From Candidatus Babeliales bacterium (lineage in GTDB: Bacteria; Babelota; Babeliae; Babelales; UASB340), in contig JAGLWI010000006.1 in NCBI GenBank assembly GCA_023133515.1, positions 23,108 to 87,107 of the forward strand: a stretch of DNA of 64,000 nt, given 5' to 3'. Position numbers and translations under genes: made by a program. How positions within the stretch are numbered: position 1 is the first letter of the stretch; the number at the start of each line of letters is the position of its first letter. Under the pieces are notes generated by a model, which saw only the letters and a program-made list of their open reading frames with translations, ran no database searches and was not told the origin of the DNA. Positions 29,805-39,063 of this stretch are shown here, one piece after another.

Positions 29805-30857
29805 TTAACTTATAACTCCACAACCAAGACAAACATCATTTTCATAAAAAACTGCAAACTGGCCAGGAGCAAGCCCCTGATCTCTTTCATTTAATTTAAC
29901 AATAGCTAAATCATCTTGCAAAAAATCAATATGGCATTTATAAAGCTTCTCTCCATGCCTAACTTTTACTTCAATATCCAAATTTTGTGGTATTTTACAT
30001 GAAATCCAATTAAAATTTGAAACTTTTAATCTATCTCTTTTCTTATCCATTGTAAAATACTTGTTTGAAACATAAACTATGTTTTTTTCTGGATTTTTTT
30101 CTACAACATACCAAGGACCATCAGAAAGACCAATTCCCTTACGTTGTCCAATTGTGTAATACCAAAATCCGTCATGTTCCCCAACTTTTTTACCACTTTC
30201 ATAATCAATTATTTCTCCTTTTTTTACACTAAGATGATGTTTTATAAAATCATTAAATTTAATTTTGCCTAAAAAGCAGATTCCTTGACTGTCTTTTCTA
30301 TTTTTATTAGGTAAATCATATTTTTCTGCTAATTCACGAACTTGCTTTTTCGTAAAATGACCAATGGGAAACAAAATACAAGAAAGTTGTTTTTGATTTA
30401 AATGAGATAAAAAGTATGTCTGATCTTTGACCGAATCAGCCGCCTTTTTCAACAAAATTTTACCATTATTTTCTTCAAGCTGACCATAGTGCCCTGTTGC
30501 AACATAATCAAACTGATCACCAATTTTTTCAAAAAAACAACCAAACTTTATGTACTTATTACAAAAAATGTCTGGACTTGGAGTTCTCCCATTTTTCACT
30601 TCTTTTAACGCATAAGCAACTACTTTATCCCAATACTCTTGTTGCATACTCACAATATTTAAAGGAACACCAAATTTTTTACAAACAGCCTTAGCATATT
30701 TCAAATCTTCTTTCCATGGACAATTACCTAAGTAAGATAATTCATCTTCAAGCCAAATTTTAATATAAAAAGCTGTTAAATCATGTCCTTGATCTTTTAA
30801 AATAGATAAAGCAACAGAGCTATCAACTCCACCAGATAATAAAACTGCAATTTTCAT
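29805..30857 (-). CDS. mnmA: tRNA-specific 2-thiouridylase MnmA
   Basis: 350 residues. It thiolates U34 of tRNAs for Lys, Glu and Gln. PP-loop SGGVDSS at the N-terminus, the catalytic cysteine segment 'TPSPDIFCNKYIKFG', and the second cysteine in 'DSQGICFLGKIKFND' are all present. The C-terminal beta-barrel ends at 'CLGCGVIS'. Sulfur would come from a cysteine desulfurase; sufS is the only one in this window. Confidence 0.95.
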   Translation of the reverse strand: MKIAVLLSGGVDSSVALSILKDQGHDLTAFYIKIWLEDELSYLGNCPWKEDLKYAKAVCKKFGVPLNIVSMQQEYWDKVVAYALKEVKNGRTPSPDIFCNKYIKFGCFFEKIGDQFDYVATGHYGQLEENNGKILLKKAADSVKDQTYFLSHLNQKQLSCILFPIGHFTKKQVRELAEKYDLPNKNRKDSQGICFLGKIKFNDFIKHHLSVKKGEIIDYESGKKVGEHDGFWYYTIGQRKGIGLSDGPWYVVEKNPEKNIVYVSNKYFTMDKKRDRLKVSNFNWISCKIPQNLDIEVKVRHGEKLYKCHIDFLQDDLAIVKLNERDQGLAPGQFAVFYENDVCLGCGVIS

Positions 30858-31013
30858 AATATTTTTTACTTTTTAATATTATTTTTAATAAAACCCCCAG
30901 AAATCGGCCAAAAACTGTTACTTTTATTGTAACATACGAGATATTTTAATGCGAACCCCTATGATAATAATTAAATCTTTGTATTTTTATTAAAATATTC
31001 ATAAAAATAAATA

Positions 31014-31943
31014 TCACTTAGGCTTAATAAACTCATTATTATTATAAAAATATAATGTAGAAAGATAATTATATACTAAACTATTTCCATACTTGAACGC
31101 TATTGATATTACAGATTCATTCGATCCACTTTTTTTATAAATATCTGCTTCCCCTTCATCAATCATAAATTTTACAATCTCTACAGAACAATTTGCACAA
31201 GCAGCATGAAATGGTGACCATCCTTTATTATTAAGACTATTAACAAATTTTTTTTTATCATCTACTTTTCTTATTAAAAAAGTAATTATTTTATAATAAC
31301 TATCCAATTTCTCCCTATTAAAAAAATAACAAGAGATATGAAGAAGGTTATTAAATTTTTTATCCAAAATATCTATAGGAAATTTACACTTATCAACCAA
31401 ACATTTAACACTATCATAAAGACCATAAAAACAAGATTTATATAATAATTTTAATTTCTCTTTATTATCAATAATTTTTGAAGTCACAGAAAATTCATTA
31501 ATCAAATACTCAAGAATATCTTTATTTTTTGAAAAGATAGAAAATTTTAATAAAAACTCAATATCATTTTCAATACAAAAATTAGAATCTTGTATTAAAT
31601 ATTTTATCAAATCTTTATTTCCAAATCTGCAAACATATTTCAATAAAAATAATTTTTTTGAATATGTCCAATTTTTTGTATTTTTAACAATATATTTAAA
31701 TATATTATTGGCTTCAAACACACAAGAAATCTTACATTCAAATGTAAAATTACGTTCCATTACAAAATCAGGATCATTTATCAGTTTTTTAAATTCGTCC
31801 AAATCATCTTCTAATATAGCCCAAAAAATACAATCATATTTTCGATTCTCTGTAAGATCTACAGGGCCTTTTGCACAAAAACCACAGCTAAAAAATGAAA
31901 TACAAAAAAAACAAAAATAAAAAATATATAATCTATATTTCAT
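31014..31943 (-). CDS. Secreted ankyrin-repeat protein
   Basis: About 309 residues from the ATG at 31943 (MKYRLYIF), with a hydrophobic signal ending near 'FSCGFCAK'. Degenerate ankyrin repeats follow, clearest near the C-terminus in 'GWSPFHAACANCSVEIVKFMIDEG'. Signal peptide plus ankyrins is common in host-associated bacteria, where such proteins bind host proteins. It is 13 bases downstream of nupC with no clear ribosome-binding site, so it may be read from the nupC message. Confidence 0.8.
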   Translation of the reverse strand: MKYRLYIFYFCFFCISFFSCGFCAKGPVDLTENRKYDCIFWAILEDDLDEFKKLINDPDFVMERNFTFECKISCVFEANNIFKYIVKNTKNWTYSKKLFLLKYVCRFGNKDLIKYLIQDSNFCIENDIEFLLKFSIFSKNKDILEYLINEFSVTSKIIDNKEKLKLLYKSCFYGLYDSVKCLVDKCKFPIDILDKKFNNLLHISCYFFNREKLDSYYKIITFLIRKVDDKKKFVNSLNNKGWSPFHAACANCSVEIVKFMIDEGEADIYKKSGSNESVISIAFKYGNSLVYNYLSTLYFYNNNEFIKPK

Positions 31944-31956
31944 AATTAAAAACAAA

Positions 31957-33183
31957 TTAAATTAAAAGACCTGCTATTGCAGCATTTAAAAGATTAACTA
32001 AAGTTCCACCAAGCAAAGCTCTCCATCCAAATTTTGTAAGTATACTACGTGTGCTTGGAGCAATTGCACCAATTCCACCTATAAGAATTCCAATAACAGA
32101 AATATTCGAAAACCCACAAAGAGCATAAGTCAAAATAATTCTTGCACGATCAGTTAAACTAAATTTTACAAAATTTAGATAAGCAATAAATTCATTTATT
32201 ACAAGTTTTTGACCAAGCAATGTTCCTGCAATATTTTTATCTTTTGCACTAATCCCTAAAAGAAAAGCAACATTAGAAAATAATTTTGAAAAAATAGAAT
32301 CTAGATTATATCCTGTTAATGACAATAAAACATAATCTGCCATAGCCATCAAACTTATAAAAGCAATAAGCATCGCAGTAACACCAGCAGCTAATTTTAA
32401 ACCATCATACGTTCCCGTAGAAATCGCATCCAAAACATTAGAAGTATCTTTTTTCATTTCAAATTTGTTTCCTGCAGCAGTCTCAGGAACTTTTGTTTCT
32501 GGTACTAAAATTTTTGATATGAGGATAGAACCTGGAATAGACATAATTGATGCCGCAATAAGATGAACCATAGGAATACCCATAGAACCATAAACAGCCA
32601 TAACAGACGCTGCTATTGTTGACATTCCAGCAACCATTACAACCAACATTTCAGATTCAGTCATATTCTTTAAATATTTTTTTATTAACAAAGGAGATTC
32701 GGTGGGCCCTAACATACTATTTGCTGTAGCACACAATGTTTCAGCCCCAGATGTCCCTAACAATGGTCTAATAATAAAAGAAATCATCTTTACAAAAAAC
32801 TGAATTATTCCAAGATGATGCAAAAGCGACATAAGAGCACCAAAAAAAATAATAATCGGAACAACTTTTACAATAAAAAGTAAGCCCCATGGTCCTGTAG
32901 TATCTACTAAATTTCCAAAAATAAACTTAATCCCAGCATCAGAAAAACTATAAATTCTACTAAACCCCATAGCCATGGCAGAAAAAAATTTAAAACCTAT
33001 CTCCGTTTTTAAAACAAATAAAGCCAGAAAAAATTGCAATGCTAACCCTGCAAAAATTCGCTTAGGTTTAATTTTTCTTTTATTGTTGGAAAAAAGAACA
33101 GCCACCCCTAAAAAAACAATGATTCCTATAAGACTCATGTAATGATTATCTTTTACAAAATATGAGAAAATAGCTGAAAACAC
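31957..33183 (-). CDS. nupC: Concentrative nucleoside transporter
   Basis: 408 residues, a multi-pass inner-membrane CNT/NupC symporter. Family segments include 'VDTTGPWGLLFIVKVVPIIIF', 'ANSMLGPTESPLLIKKY' (the usual GQTEAP is GPTESP here) and 'YALCGFSNISVIGI'. Imports nucleosides with H+ or Na+. The start is GTG at 33183 with AAAGGAG 6 bases upstream. Together with the deoxynucleoside kinase at 42.2 kb it suggests reliance on host nucleosides. Confidence 0.93.
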   Translation of the reverse strand: MFSAIFSYFVKDNHYMSLIGIIVFLGVAVLFSNNKRKIKPKRIFAGLALQFFLALFVLKTEIGFKFFSAMAMGFSRIYSFSDAGIKFIFGNLVDTTGPWGLLFIVKVVPIIIFFGALMSLLHHLGIIQFFVKMISFIIRPLLGTSGAETLCATANSMLGPTESPLLIKKYLKNMTESEMLVVMVAGMSTIAASVMAVYGSMGIPMVHLIAASIMSIPGSILISKILVPETKVPETAAGNKFEMKKDTSNVLDAISTGTYDGLKLAAGVTAMLIAFISLMAMADYVLLSLTGYNLDSIFSKLFSNVAFLLGISAKDKNIAGTLLGQKLVINEFIAYLNFVKFSLTDRARIILTYALCGFSNISVIGILIGGIGAIAPSTRSILTKFGWRALLGGTLVNLLNAAIAGLLI

Positions 33184-33486
33184 TTTATTCTCCTTTAAAA
33201 ACTGAATAGTTAACTATGATTCTTCTTAATGTGCAACATTATATCATTTGAAATAATTTTTCAAAGTTATTTTAAACAGTTTGATAAAAAAACTTTTTTA
33301 TTATTAGAACCTATACGAAAATTCAAACAAATTTGCAATGGCGCTCATTCTGAGCTCGTCGAAGAATGAAGCGCTGTATCCTTCGACAAGCTCAGGATGA
33401 GCGCATTGCTTAATTTTCTTTTTTTGTTGATACATTTATTTTAAACATCAAATTTAAATAAATGATAATTTTCGTATAAGCTATTA
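33184..33486. other. nupC-mscS intergenic region with imperfect palindrome
   Basis: About 300 bases without a gene. Its only structure is the palindromic repeat at 33335-33409, described separately. Its GC content is visibly above the surroundings, so it looks inserted. Confidence 0.6.
33335..33409. repeat. Imperfect palindromic repeat (CTCATCCTGAGC/TCGAAGGATG type)
   Basis: A left arm of 33 bases (33335-33367) and a right arm of 32 bases (33378-33409) are near-perfect inverted copies, with three mismatches and one bulge around a 10-base loop. The core words CTGAGC and TCGACAAGC are GC-richer than flanking DNA. A related shorter piece lies inside the repeat cluster near 60991-61036. Such palindromes occur in many unrelated bacteria, so this is a dispersed mobile-type repeat, not a gene-specific regulator. 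Confidence 0.8.
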
Positions 33487-34557
33487 CTAAACTTTCTTAA
33501 AACTACCATTATTTAATTTTATTTGCTGTGTTGGAAATGCAAATTCAGCATCATTTTTTTCCACAATATCAGCAATTTTTAACAAAACATCCTGTTGAAC
33601 TTTTCTAAATTCACCCCATTTTGTCGTTTTAGTAAACGTATAAACACTTATATCAATAGAATATTCACCAAAACTTTCAAAATTAACTAAAACTCCTTTA
33701 TCCCTATCAATGTCAAAATTATTATTTAGATAAATTTCAATATCGTTAATAATATTTTTCACACGTTTTATATCATCATAACGTAATGAAATCGTAGTCA
33801 TAATTCTTCTGTTGTATCTTCTTTCTGAATTTTCAACAATAGCATCCGTTATAAGTGCGTTTGGAATATACATTGGAGTTTTCTCAAAAGTACAAATACG
33901 TGTCATATACCAACCTATATCTTCTACAGTACCATGAAAACCTTTATTTGGAGATTTTATAGTGTCACCAATAACAAAAGGTCTATTTACATAAAGCATA
34001 AAACCACCAAAAAAGTTCGCCACAATATCTTTTGCTGCCCAAGAAAATGCTATACCACTCATACCACCAAAAGCCAAAAGACCACTTAGAGGAATACCAA
34101 TAATATCCAAAATCATAAACACTGTAATCACAACAATGATAATTGATACAAGTTTGCTGACTGCAGAAATAACAATTCGGTCATTTTCATGATTCTTTGA
34201 TTTACTCAAAAACTTTTTGACAATTTTTTTTTCAAAGCAATTTTTAAACCTAAACAAAATCCATGTCATAACCGAGATAACAAATATATATTGTAATTGT
34301 AAAATTCTATGGTTAAATGTTTGATTATTGCGAACAATATTTTCAATAATTGTAAGAAACCCGTAACCAAAAACTATCCATTTTAAAGGGAAATACAAAG
34401 CATCACAAAAAGATTTAATCCAATCATTTTTAGATGTTTTTTTCAGATAATATAAAATTTTTTGTGAAACAAAAATTGTAATCAATGTAATTATTAAAAT
34501 AAGAAAACATTCAATCACATTACCAGAAAGAAAAAAATTATAAATTGAATTTATCAT
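33487..34557 (-). CDS. Small-conductance mechanosensitive channel (MscS family)
   Basis: About 356 residues. Several N-terminal membrane helices, then the pore helix and beta domain ('FGGMSGIAFSWAAKDIVANF', 'VNRPFVIGDTI') and a C-terminal domain ('KVQQDVLLKIADIVEKN'). Releases solutes upon membrane tension. The start ATG at 34557 has GGAGG 5 bases upstream; the in-frame ATG at 34569 lies before that site. Longer N-terminus than E. coli MscS, more like YnaI. Confidence 0.9.
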   Translation of the reverse strand: MINSIYNFFLSGNVIECFLILIITLITIFVSQKILYYLKKTSKNDWIKSFCDALYFPLKWIVFGYGFLTIIENIVRNNQTFNHRILQLQYIFVISVMTWILFRFKNCFEKKIVKKFLSKSKNHENDRIVISAVSKLVSIIIVVITVFMILDIIGIPLSGLLAFGGMSGIAFSWAAKDIVANFFGGFMLYVNRPFVIGDTIKSPNKGFHGTVEDIGWYMTRICTFEKTPMYIPNALITDAIVENSERRYNRRIMTTISLRYDDIKRVKNIINDIEIYLNNNFDIDRDKGVLVNFESFGEYSIDISVYTFTKTTKWGEFRKVQQDVLLKIADIVEKNDAEFAFPTQQIKLNNGSFKKV

Positions 34558-34574
34558 AAAAACCTCCATAAATT

Positions 34575-35657
34575 TTATTCAGATTGCTCAAGCAAAGAAC
34601 TACTTTTTTGGCGCTCTTTAAGATCCCAATCAAGTAAAGAATCAATAAGATCATCAAGATTTCCGGTCATAATAATATCAAGTTTTTTTAAAGTAAGATT
34701 TATTCGATGATCCGTAATCCTGTTTTGTGGAAAATTGTATGTTCTAACTTTTTCTGCCCGCATTCCCATACCAATAAGCTCTTTTCTTTCAGCTCTTCTT
34801 TCGGCTTCCGCTTTTTCCTTTTCAACTTTAAATATCCGTGCAGCCAAAACTTTTAAAGCTCTTGCTTTATTTTTAATTTGAGAACGTTCATCTTGACATG
34901 AAACAACTATTCCTGTAGAAAAGTGGGTTATTCGAACGGCAGAATCCGTTGTATTAACATGTTGTCCACCAGCTCCACTTGCACGAAAGACATCAATTCG
35001 AATGTCCTGAGGATTAATTTTTACATCAACCTCTTTTGCTTCTGGCAAAACAGCAACGGTTACAGTCGATGTGTGAATTCTTCCTGCTGTCTCTGTTGCA
35101 GGAACTCGTTGAACACGATGTACCCCAGACTCAAATTTCAAATGCTTATAAACATTTTTACCTTTGATATAAATTATAAGCTCTTTAAAACCACCAATTT
35201 CAGTCTTATTAAAATCTACAATAGAAACATTCCATCCTTTTGAAAGACCATAATTGCTGTACATCTTATAAAGATCTGTAACAAATAACGCTGCCTCTTG
35301 ACCTCCTGCTCCAGCACGAATTTCTAAAAAAATAGATCTCTCATCCATTTGATCTGAAGGATAAAGTAGATTCCCCAACTTTTTTTCTAATTCTCCCTCT
35401 TCAGACTTTTTAACAGATATTTCTTCCTCAAAAAGAATTCTCATCTGCTCATCTGTTTCTTTTTGTTTTTGCTTTTCAAGATCTACAATATCTTTTTGAT
35501 ATTTAACAATTTGTTTATGAATAGAAAGTAAACCTAAATACTGTGAAGATTTTTTTTGCAATTGAATTCGTTCTTTTTGAGATAAAATAGAATCAGAAAG
35601 TTTTTTTAAAATACTTTTATAATCACTTTCTATTTGATCCCAATTAACATCCACCAT
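34575..35657 (-). CDS. prfA: Peptide chain release factor 1
   Basis: 360 residues. GGQ motif in '[14 protein letters not shown]' and the RF1-type codon-reading tripeptide PAT in '[14 protein letters not shown]', so it reads UAA and UAG. Normal length. It is followed 17 bases later by mscS on the same strand. Confidence 0.97.
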   Translation of the reverse strand: MVDVNWDQIESDYKSILKKLSDSILSQKERIQLQKKSSQYLGLLSIHKQIVKYQKDIVDLEKQKQKETDEQMRILFEEEISVKKSEEGELEKKLGNLLYPSDQMDERSIFLEIRAGAGGQEAALFVTDLYKMYSNYGLSKGWNVSIVDFNKTEIGGFKELIIYIKGKNVYKHLKFESGVHRVQRVPATETAGRIHTSTVTVAVLPEAKEVDVKINPQDIRIDVFRASGAGGQHVNTTDSAVRITHFSTGIVVSCQDERSQIKNKARALKVLAARIFKVEKEKAEAERRAERKELIGMGMRAEKVRTYNFPQNRITDHRINLTLKKLDIIMTGNLDDLIDSLLDWDLKERQKSSSLLEQSE

Positions 35658-35734
35658 AAAATCATGCCTTTAAAAAACTTCTCGTATCAAATAAACCTTC
35701 GTTAACCTCCGGTTCATAAATAATATAAGTTTAT

Positions 35735-35953
35735 TTATTTCTTTTTTTTCTTATTATTAGTAGCATATCGCTTTTGAAATTTTTCAATTCTTCCAGCTGT
35801 ATCTACAAACTTTTGTTTACCAGTAAAAAACGGATGACATGCAGAACATATATCTACATCAATAGATTTTACTGTAGATGTTGTTTGAAAACTATTTCCA
35901 CATACACATCTTATTGTAACATCATAAATTTTTGGATGTATATCCTTTTTCAT
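35735..35953 (-). CDS. rpmE: 50S ribosomal protein L31
   Basis: 72 residues, zinc-binding type with cysteines in 'IRCVCGNSF' and '[10 protein letters not shown]'. A lysine-rich tail ends the protein. AGGAG ribosome-binding site before the ATG. Located between the sugar isomerase gene and prfA. Confidence 0.96.
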   Translation of the reverse strand: MKKDIHPKIYDVTIRCVCGNSFQTTSTVKSIDVDICSACHPFFTGKQKFVDTAGRIEKFQKRYATNNKKKKK

Positions 35954-35965
35954 ATTAAAAAACTC

Positions 35966-36973
35966 CTATTTAATGCCTTTTTCTTTATGCTTTGCTTTTA
36001 ATTTATCAATTAATTTTACAGGAACAACTTCAACACCGCGTTTCTTGCCTAAAAAATAAGAAGCAAAATCGGCCCATAAGATCATATTAAAGAGCTGCCC
36101 TTCCCAATTATCGCCCAAAACGGGTGGTTTGTAAAGCATAACTCCTTGCTCTTTGAGTAATTCAGATGTAGCTCCAATCGCAATACTCATATAAGAAGAC
36201 AAAAAATCACTATAAAACATCATAACCAAAGGCTTTTCTTTACAATCTGTAAAACCAACCAAAAGATTATGGCAACATTCTGGAAAAACCGAGCTTACAG
36301 CTCTGACCTTACTATTTTCGTTAAATTGAGTTTGAGCACGATAAGCAAAAGCATCACTATCTCCACTTATTCCCCAAATATGAAAAAACTCAGAATCTCC
36401 CAGTAAACTAAAAAAATCAGAAAAGTAACTTTCCTCTTTTAACTTTGGAATATATAAATCAGATTGTTTATAAAATGTCTGAAGAAGATCTTTTGTCGGC
36501 ATTATTCCCATCAGCTCAAAGAGTGACAAAATTATACCTAAAAAATATCCCAATGCTGCACGTGGTTGAATCGATTCTGGTAACAAAATAAATGGAAAAT
36601 TTTTGCTTTCAGCAATTTCAGCAGCTTTTCCACCATGAGCCATAACAATTGTAGGAATAAATCTTTCTGTTAATTGTTCTAATGCATCAACTGTTTCCCA
36701 AGTATTTCCAGAATAGGAAATAACTATTGCCAAAGTATTGGTATCAATAAACTGAGGAATTTGCTGGGAATCTATCACAAAAGACGGTATCTTAGATTTC
36801 TTATCCAAAAATGTTTTTACAATTCTACCTGCAATTCCAGATCCTCCTTTTCCAAAAAAAGCAATTTTATTTACAGTTTTTGGAAGCTTAGAAGAATGCT
36901 GAAAATAAAAATTATGCGCAAGATCAAACCCATCTTTCAACTTTTTAGGCCATAAAATCAAATCTTGTAACAT
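35966..36973 (-). CDS. SIS-domain phosphoglucose/phosphomannose isomerase
   Basis: 335 residues with two SIS domains, like the archaeal-type bifunctional PGI/PMI family that interconverts fructose-6-P with glucose-6-P or mannose-6-P. N-terminal 'FFGKGGSGIAGRIV' and 'AIVISYSGNTWETVDAL' are diagnostic, and the C-terminal domain has 'FPECCHNLLVGF'. Fru-6-P to Man-6-P would feed GDP-mannose and GDP-fucose, for which gene remnants lie at 48.5 and 52.7 kb. AAAGGAGAG precedes the ATG. Confidence 0.85.
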   Translation of the reverse strand: MLQDLILWPKKLKDGFDLAHNFYFQHSSKLPKTVNKIAFFGKGGSGIAGRIVKTFLDKKSKIPSFVIDSQQIPQFIDTNTLAIVISYSGNTWETVDALEQLTERFIPTIVMAHGGKAAEIAESKNFPFILLPESIQPRAALGYFLGIILSLFELMGIMPTKDLLQTFYKQSDLYIPKLKEESYFSDFFSLLGDSEFFHIWGISGDSDAFAYRAQTQFNENSKVRAVSSVFPECCHNLLVGFTDCKEKPLVMMFYSDFLSSYMSIAIGATSELLKEQGVMLYKPPVLGDNWEGQLFNMILWADFASYFLGKKRGVEVVPVKLIDKLKAKHKEKGIK

Positions 36974-37048
36974 AAAATCTCTCCTTTAAAGATTAATAAA
37001 TATTTTTTACTAAAAAAACTATACGAATATTTTAAAAAAGAATCAAAA

Positions 37049-37759
37049 TTATTTTAAGAGAACAACCGATGCCTGACGATTTTCAATATCACCTCGACGG
37101 TAAGAATAAAAACGGGTATCACAAATAGTACAATTATTATATTCTTTGTGAATATTCTCTTCTTTAACTCCAAAATTAATTAATTGGAACTTTATAAATC
37201 TTGGTAGATTAAAAAATATTTTTTCATCACGTTTAAAAATTACATTATCAATAAACGAAAAATTCTCCAAATGTTTTAAAAAAATATTTTCAACCTGATA
37301 ACAACAAACTTTCGCACATGGCCCAAAATAAATATTAAAATCAGACGGTTTTGAACCATATTTATTTTTTAATGTATTTATTAAATTTAAAACTATATCT
37401 CCAACAGCCCCTTTCCATCCTACATGTGCCACAGCTATAATATGTTTAGTAAGATCATAAATAACTAAAGGCAAACAATCTGCAGACAAAATTCCAATGC
37501 CAACTTTACGTAAACTTGTAATTATAAAATCACCTTTCTGTTTAAAAAGAGTAATTTCGGTTGGAATTTGAGAATGATCGTCAATACACACTCCTTCTAC
37601 CCCATGTTCCTGTTTTATAAAAACAAGTTTCTCAGCATTAGGTAATACTTTTTTTATATTTTTAAATGAAGTAAAAGAATAATTCCTAGTTGCTTTTACA
37701 CAACGATCCTTTTTATCTCCAAAATATATTACAAAAGAAGAACCATTGTGTAAAAGCAT
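37049..37759 (-). CDS. pgeF: Peptidoglycan editing factor PgeF (YfiH/laccase domain)
   Basis: 236 residues. Conserved zinc/active-site motifs 'ILSADCLPLVIYD' and 'VAHVGWKGAVGDIV', plus the cysteine-rich 'FGPCAKVCCYQV'. The family has purine nucleoside phosphorylase or adenosine deaminase activity and prevents misincorporation in peptidoglycan. It follows ftsZ by 11 bases, as is usual for a division/cell-wall cluster. Confidence 0.92.
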   Translation of the reverse strand: MLLHNGSSFVIYFGDKKDRCVKATRNYSFTSFKNIKKVLPNAEKLVFIKQEHGVEGVCIDDHSQIPTEITLFKQKGDFIITSLRKVGIGILSADCLPLVIYDLTKHIIAVAHVGWKGAVGDIVLNLINTLKNKYGSKPSDFNIYFGPCAKVCCYQVENIFLKHLENFSFIDNVIFKRDEKIFFNLPRFIKFQLINFGVKEENIHKEYNNCTICDTRFYSYRRGDIENRQASVVLLK

Positions 37760-37770
37760 AATACCTTTCT

Positions 37771-39045
37771 TTATCCTACTACTTGATCTATCTTTTCTTC
37801 TTTTACTTTTATCTTCTCTTCTTTTTTCTCACTTTTTTGATCAATTTTCATTTGTGCTTGTTTTCTCAAATATGTAGGTGTATCCAAATTTTTCATATCA
37901 AAAGAGTCATCCGACAAATTTCCCGGAGTCAACTTTAATCTTTCATCATTAAGTAAAATATCAAAATTTGTTACTTCTTCTTTTTCAGTGGAATTAACAC
38001 AAATAGATCTTTTATCTTCCTGAGACATCTCAACACTAACTTCTTTTTCTTTAATCTTTTCTTTTACTATTTCAGATTGAAATCCCGTCGCAATAACAGT
38101 AACCATAATTTGATTGCCAATATTTTGGTCAATAACAGAACCAAGAATTATCTCGGCGTCCTTACTCACCATCTCATGTATAAGACTTGCCGCCTCGTTT
38201 ATTTCTTGCAAACCTAAATCAGTGTTTCCAGTAATATTTATTAACACTCCTTTTGCACCATTTATGCTTATATCTTCAAGTAAAGGAGAGCTTATAGCGT
38301 TTAATGCTGCTTGTCTAGCCCTATCTTCACCTTCAGCAATACCAGTTCCCATAATCGCCATTCCCATATCTTTCATGATCTCTCTAACATCTGCAAAATC
38401 AACATTGATATGTCCAGCTTTTGTAATGATATCTGAAATACCTTTTACAGCTTTTTTTAAAACATCATCTGAAAATGCAAAAGCTTCCAACATAGAAATT
38501 TTTGGATCAGAGATTTCTAAAAGTTTTTGATTAGGAATTACAATAAGAGTATCAACACATTCTTTTAAACTCTCTATAGCCTCCTGTGCATGATTTAACC
38601 TTCTTCGACCTTCAAATGAAAATGGAGTCGTAACAATTGCAACAGTCAAAATCCCCTGCTCCTTCGCTGCTTTTGATATTACAGGAAGTGCTCCTGAACC
38701 AGTGCCACCACCCAACCCTGCCGTTAAAAATAAAATGTCTGAACCAGATATTTTACCCAAAATTGCATCCAAATCTTCTTCTGCCGCTCTTCTTCCAATG
38801 TCTGGGTTTGATCCAGCTCCAAGTCCTTTTGTGATTTTTGCACCAAGCTGAATCTTAATTGCAGCATTGGAAAGACTCAATGCTTGTGCATCGGTATTTG
38901 CAACAACAAAATCTACAGTTTCTAATTCATTACCACCGATCATGCTGTTTACAGCATTACCACCTGCCCCTCCAATCCCTACTACCTTTAAACAGGCCCC
39001 CAATTTTATTTTATTCTCTTCCTCTTCCAAATTAAGTTCAATCAT
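37771..39045 (-). CDS. ftsZ: Cell-division GTPase FtsZ
   Basis: 424 residues. Tubulin signature in 'LGGGTGSGALPVI', N-terminal 'GIGGAGGNAVNSMI', and a C-terminal charged linker ending 'EEKIKVKEEKIDQVVG', without a clear canonical conserved tail. Forms the Z-ring. GGGAGAGGAG precedes the ATG. Presence of FtsZ argues against Chlamydiae and Planctomycetes. Confidence 0.97.
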   Translation of the reverse strand: MIELNLEEEENKIKLGACLKVVGIGGAGGNAVNSMIGGNELETVDFVVANTDAQALSLSNAAIKIQLGAKITKGLGAGSNPDIGRRAAEEDLDAILGKISGSDILFLTAGLGGGTGSGALPVISKAAKEQGILTVAIVTTPFSFEGRRRLNHAQEAIESLKECVDTLIVIPNQKLLEISDPKISMLEAFAFSDDVLKKAVKGISDIITKAGHINVDFADVREIMKDMGMAIMGTGIAEGEDRARQAALNAISSPLLEDISINGAKGVLINITGNTDLGLQEINEAASLIHEMVSKDAEIILGSVIDQNIGNQIMVTVIATGFQSEIVKEKIKEKEVSVEMSQEDKRSICVNSTEKEEVTNFDILLNDERLKLTPGNLSDDSFDMKNLDTPTYLRKQAQMKIDQKSEKKEEKIKVKEEKIDQVVG

Positions 39046-39063
39046 AACTCCTCTCCCTTCAAA

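Noticed and set aside
38114..38530. 138-codon ORF antisense to ftsZ
   Set aside because: Shadow frame of a conserved gene; no start signal.
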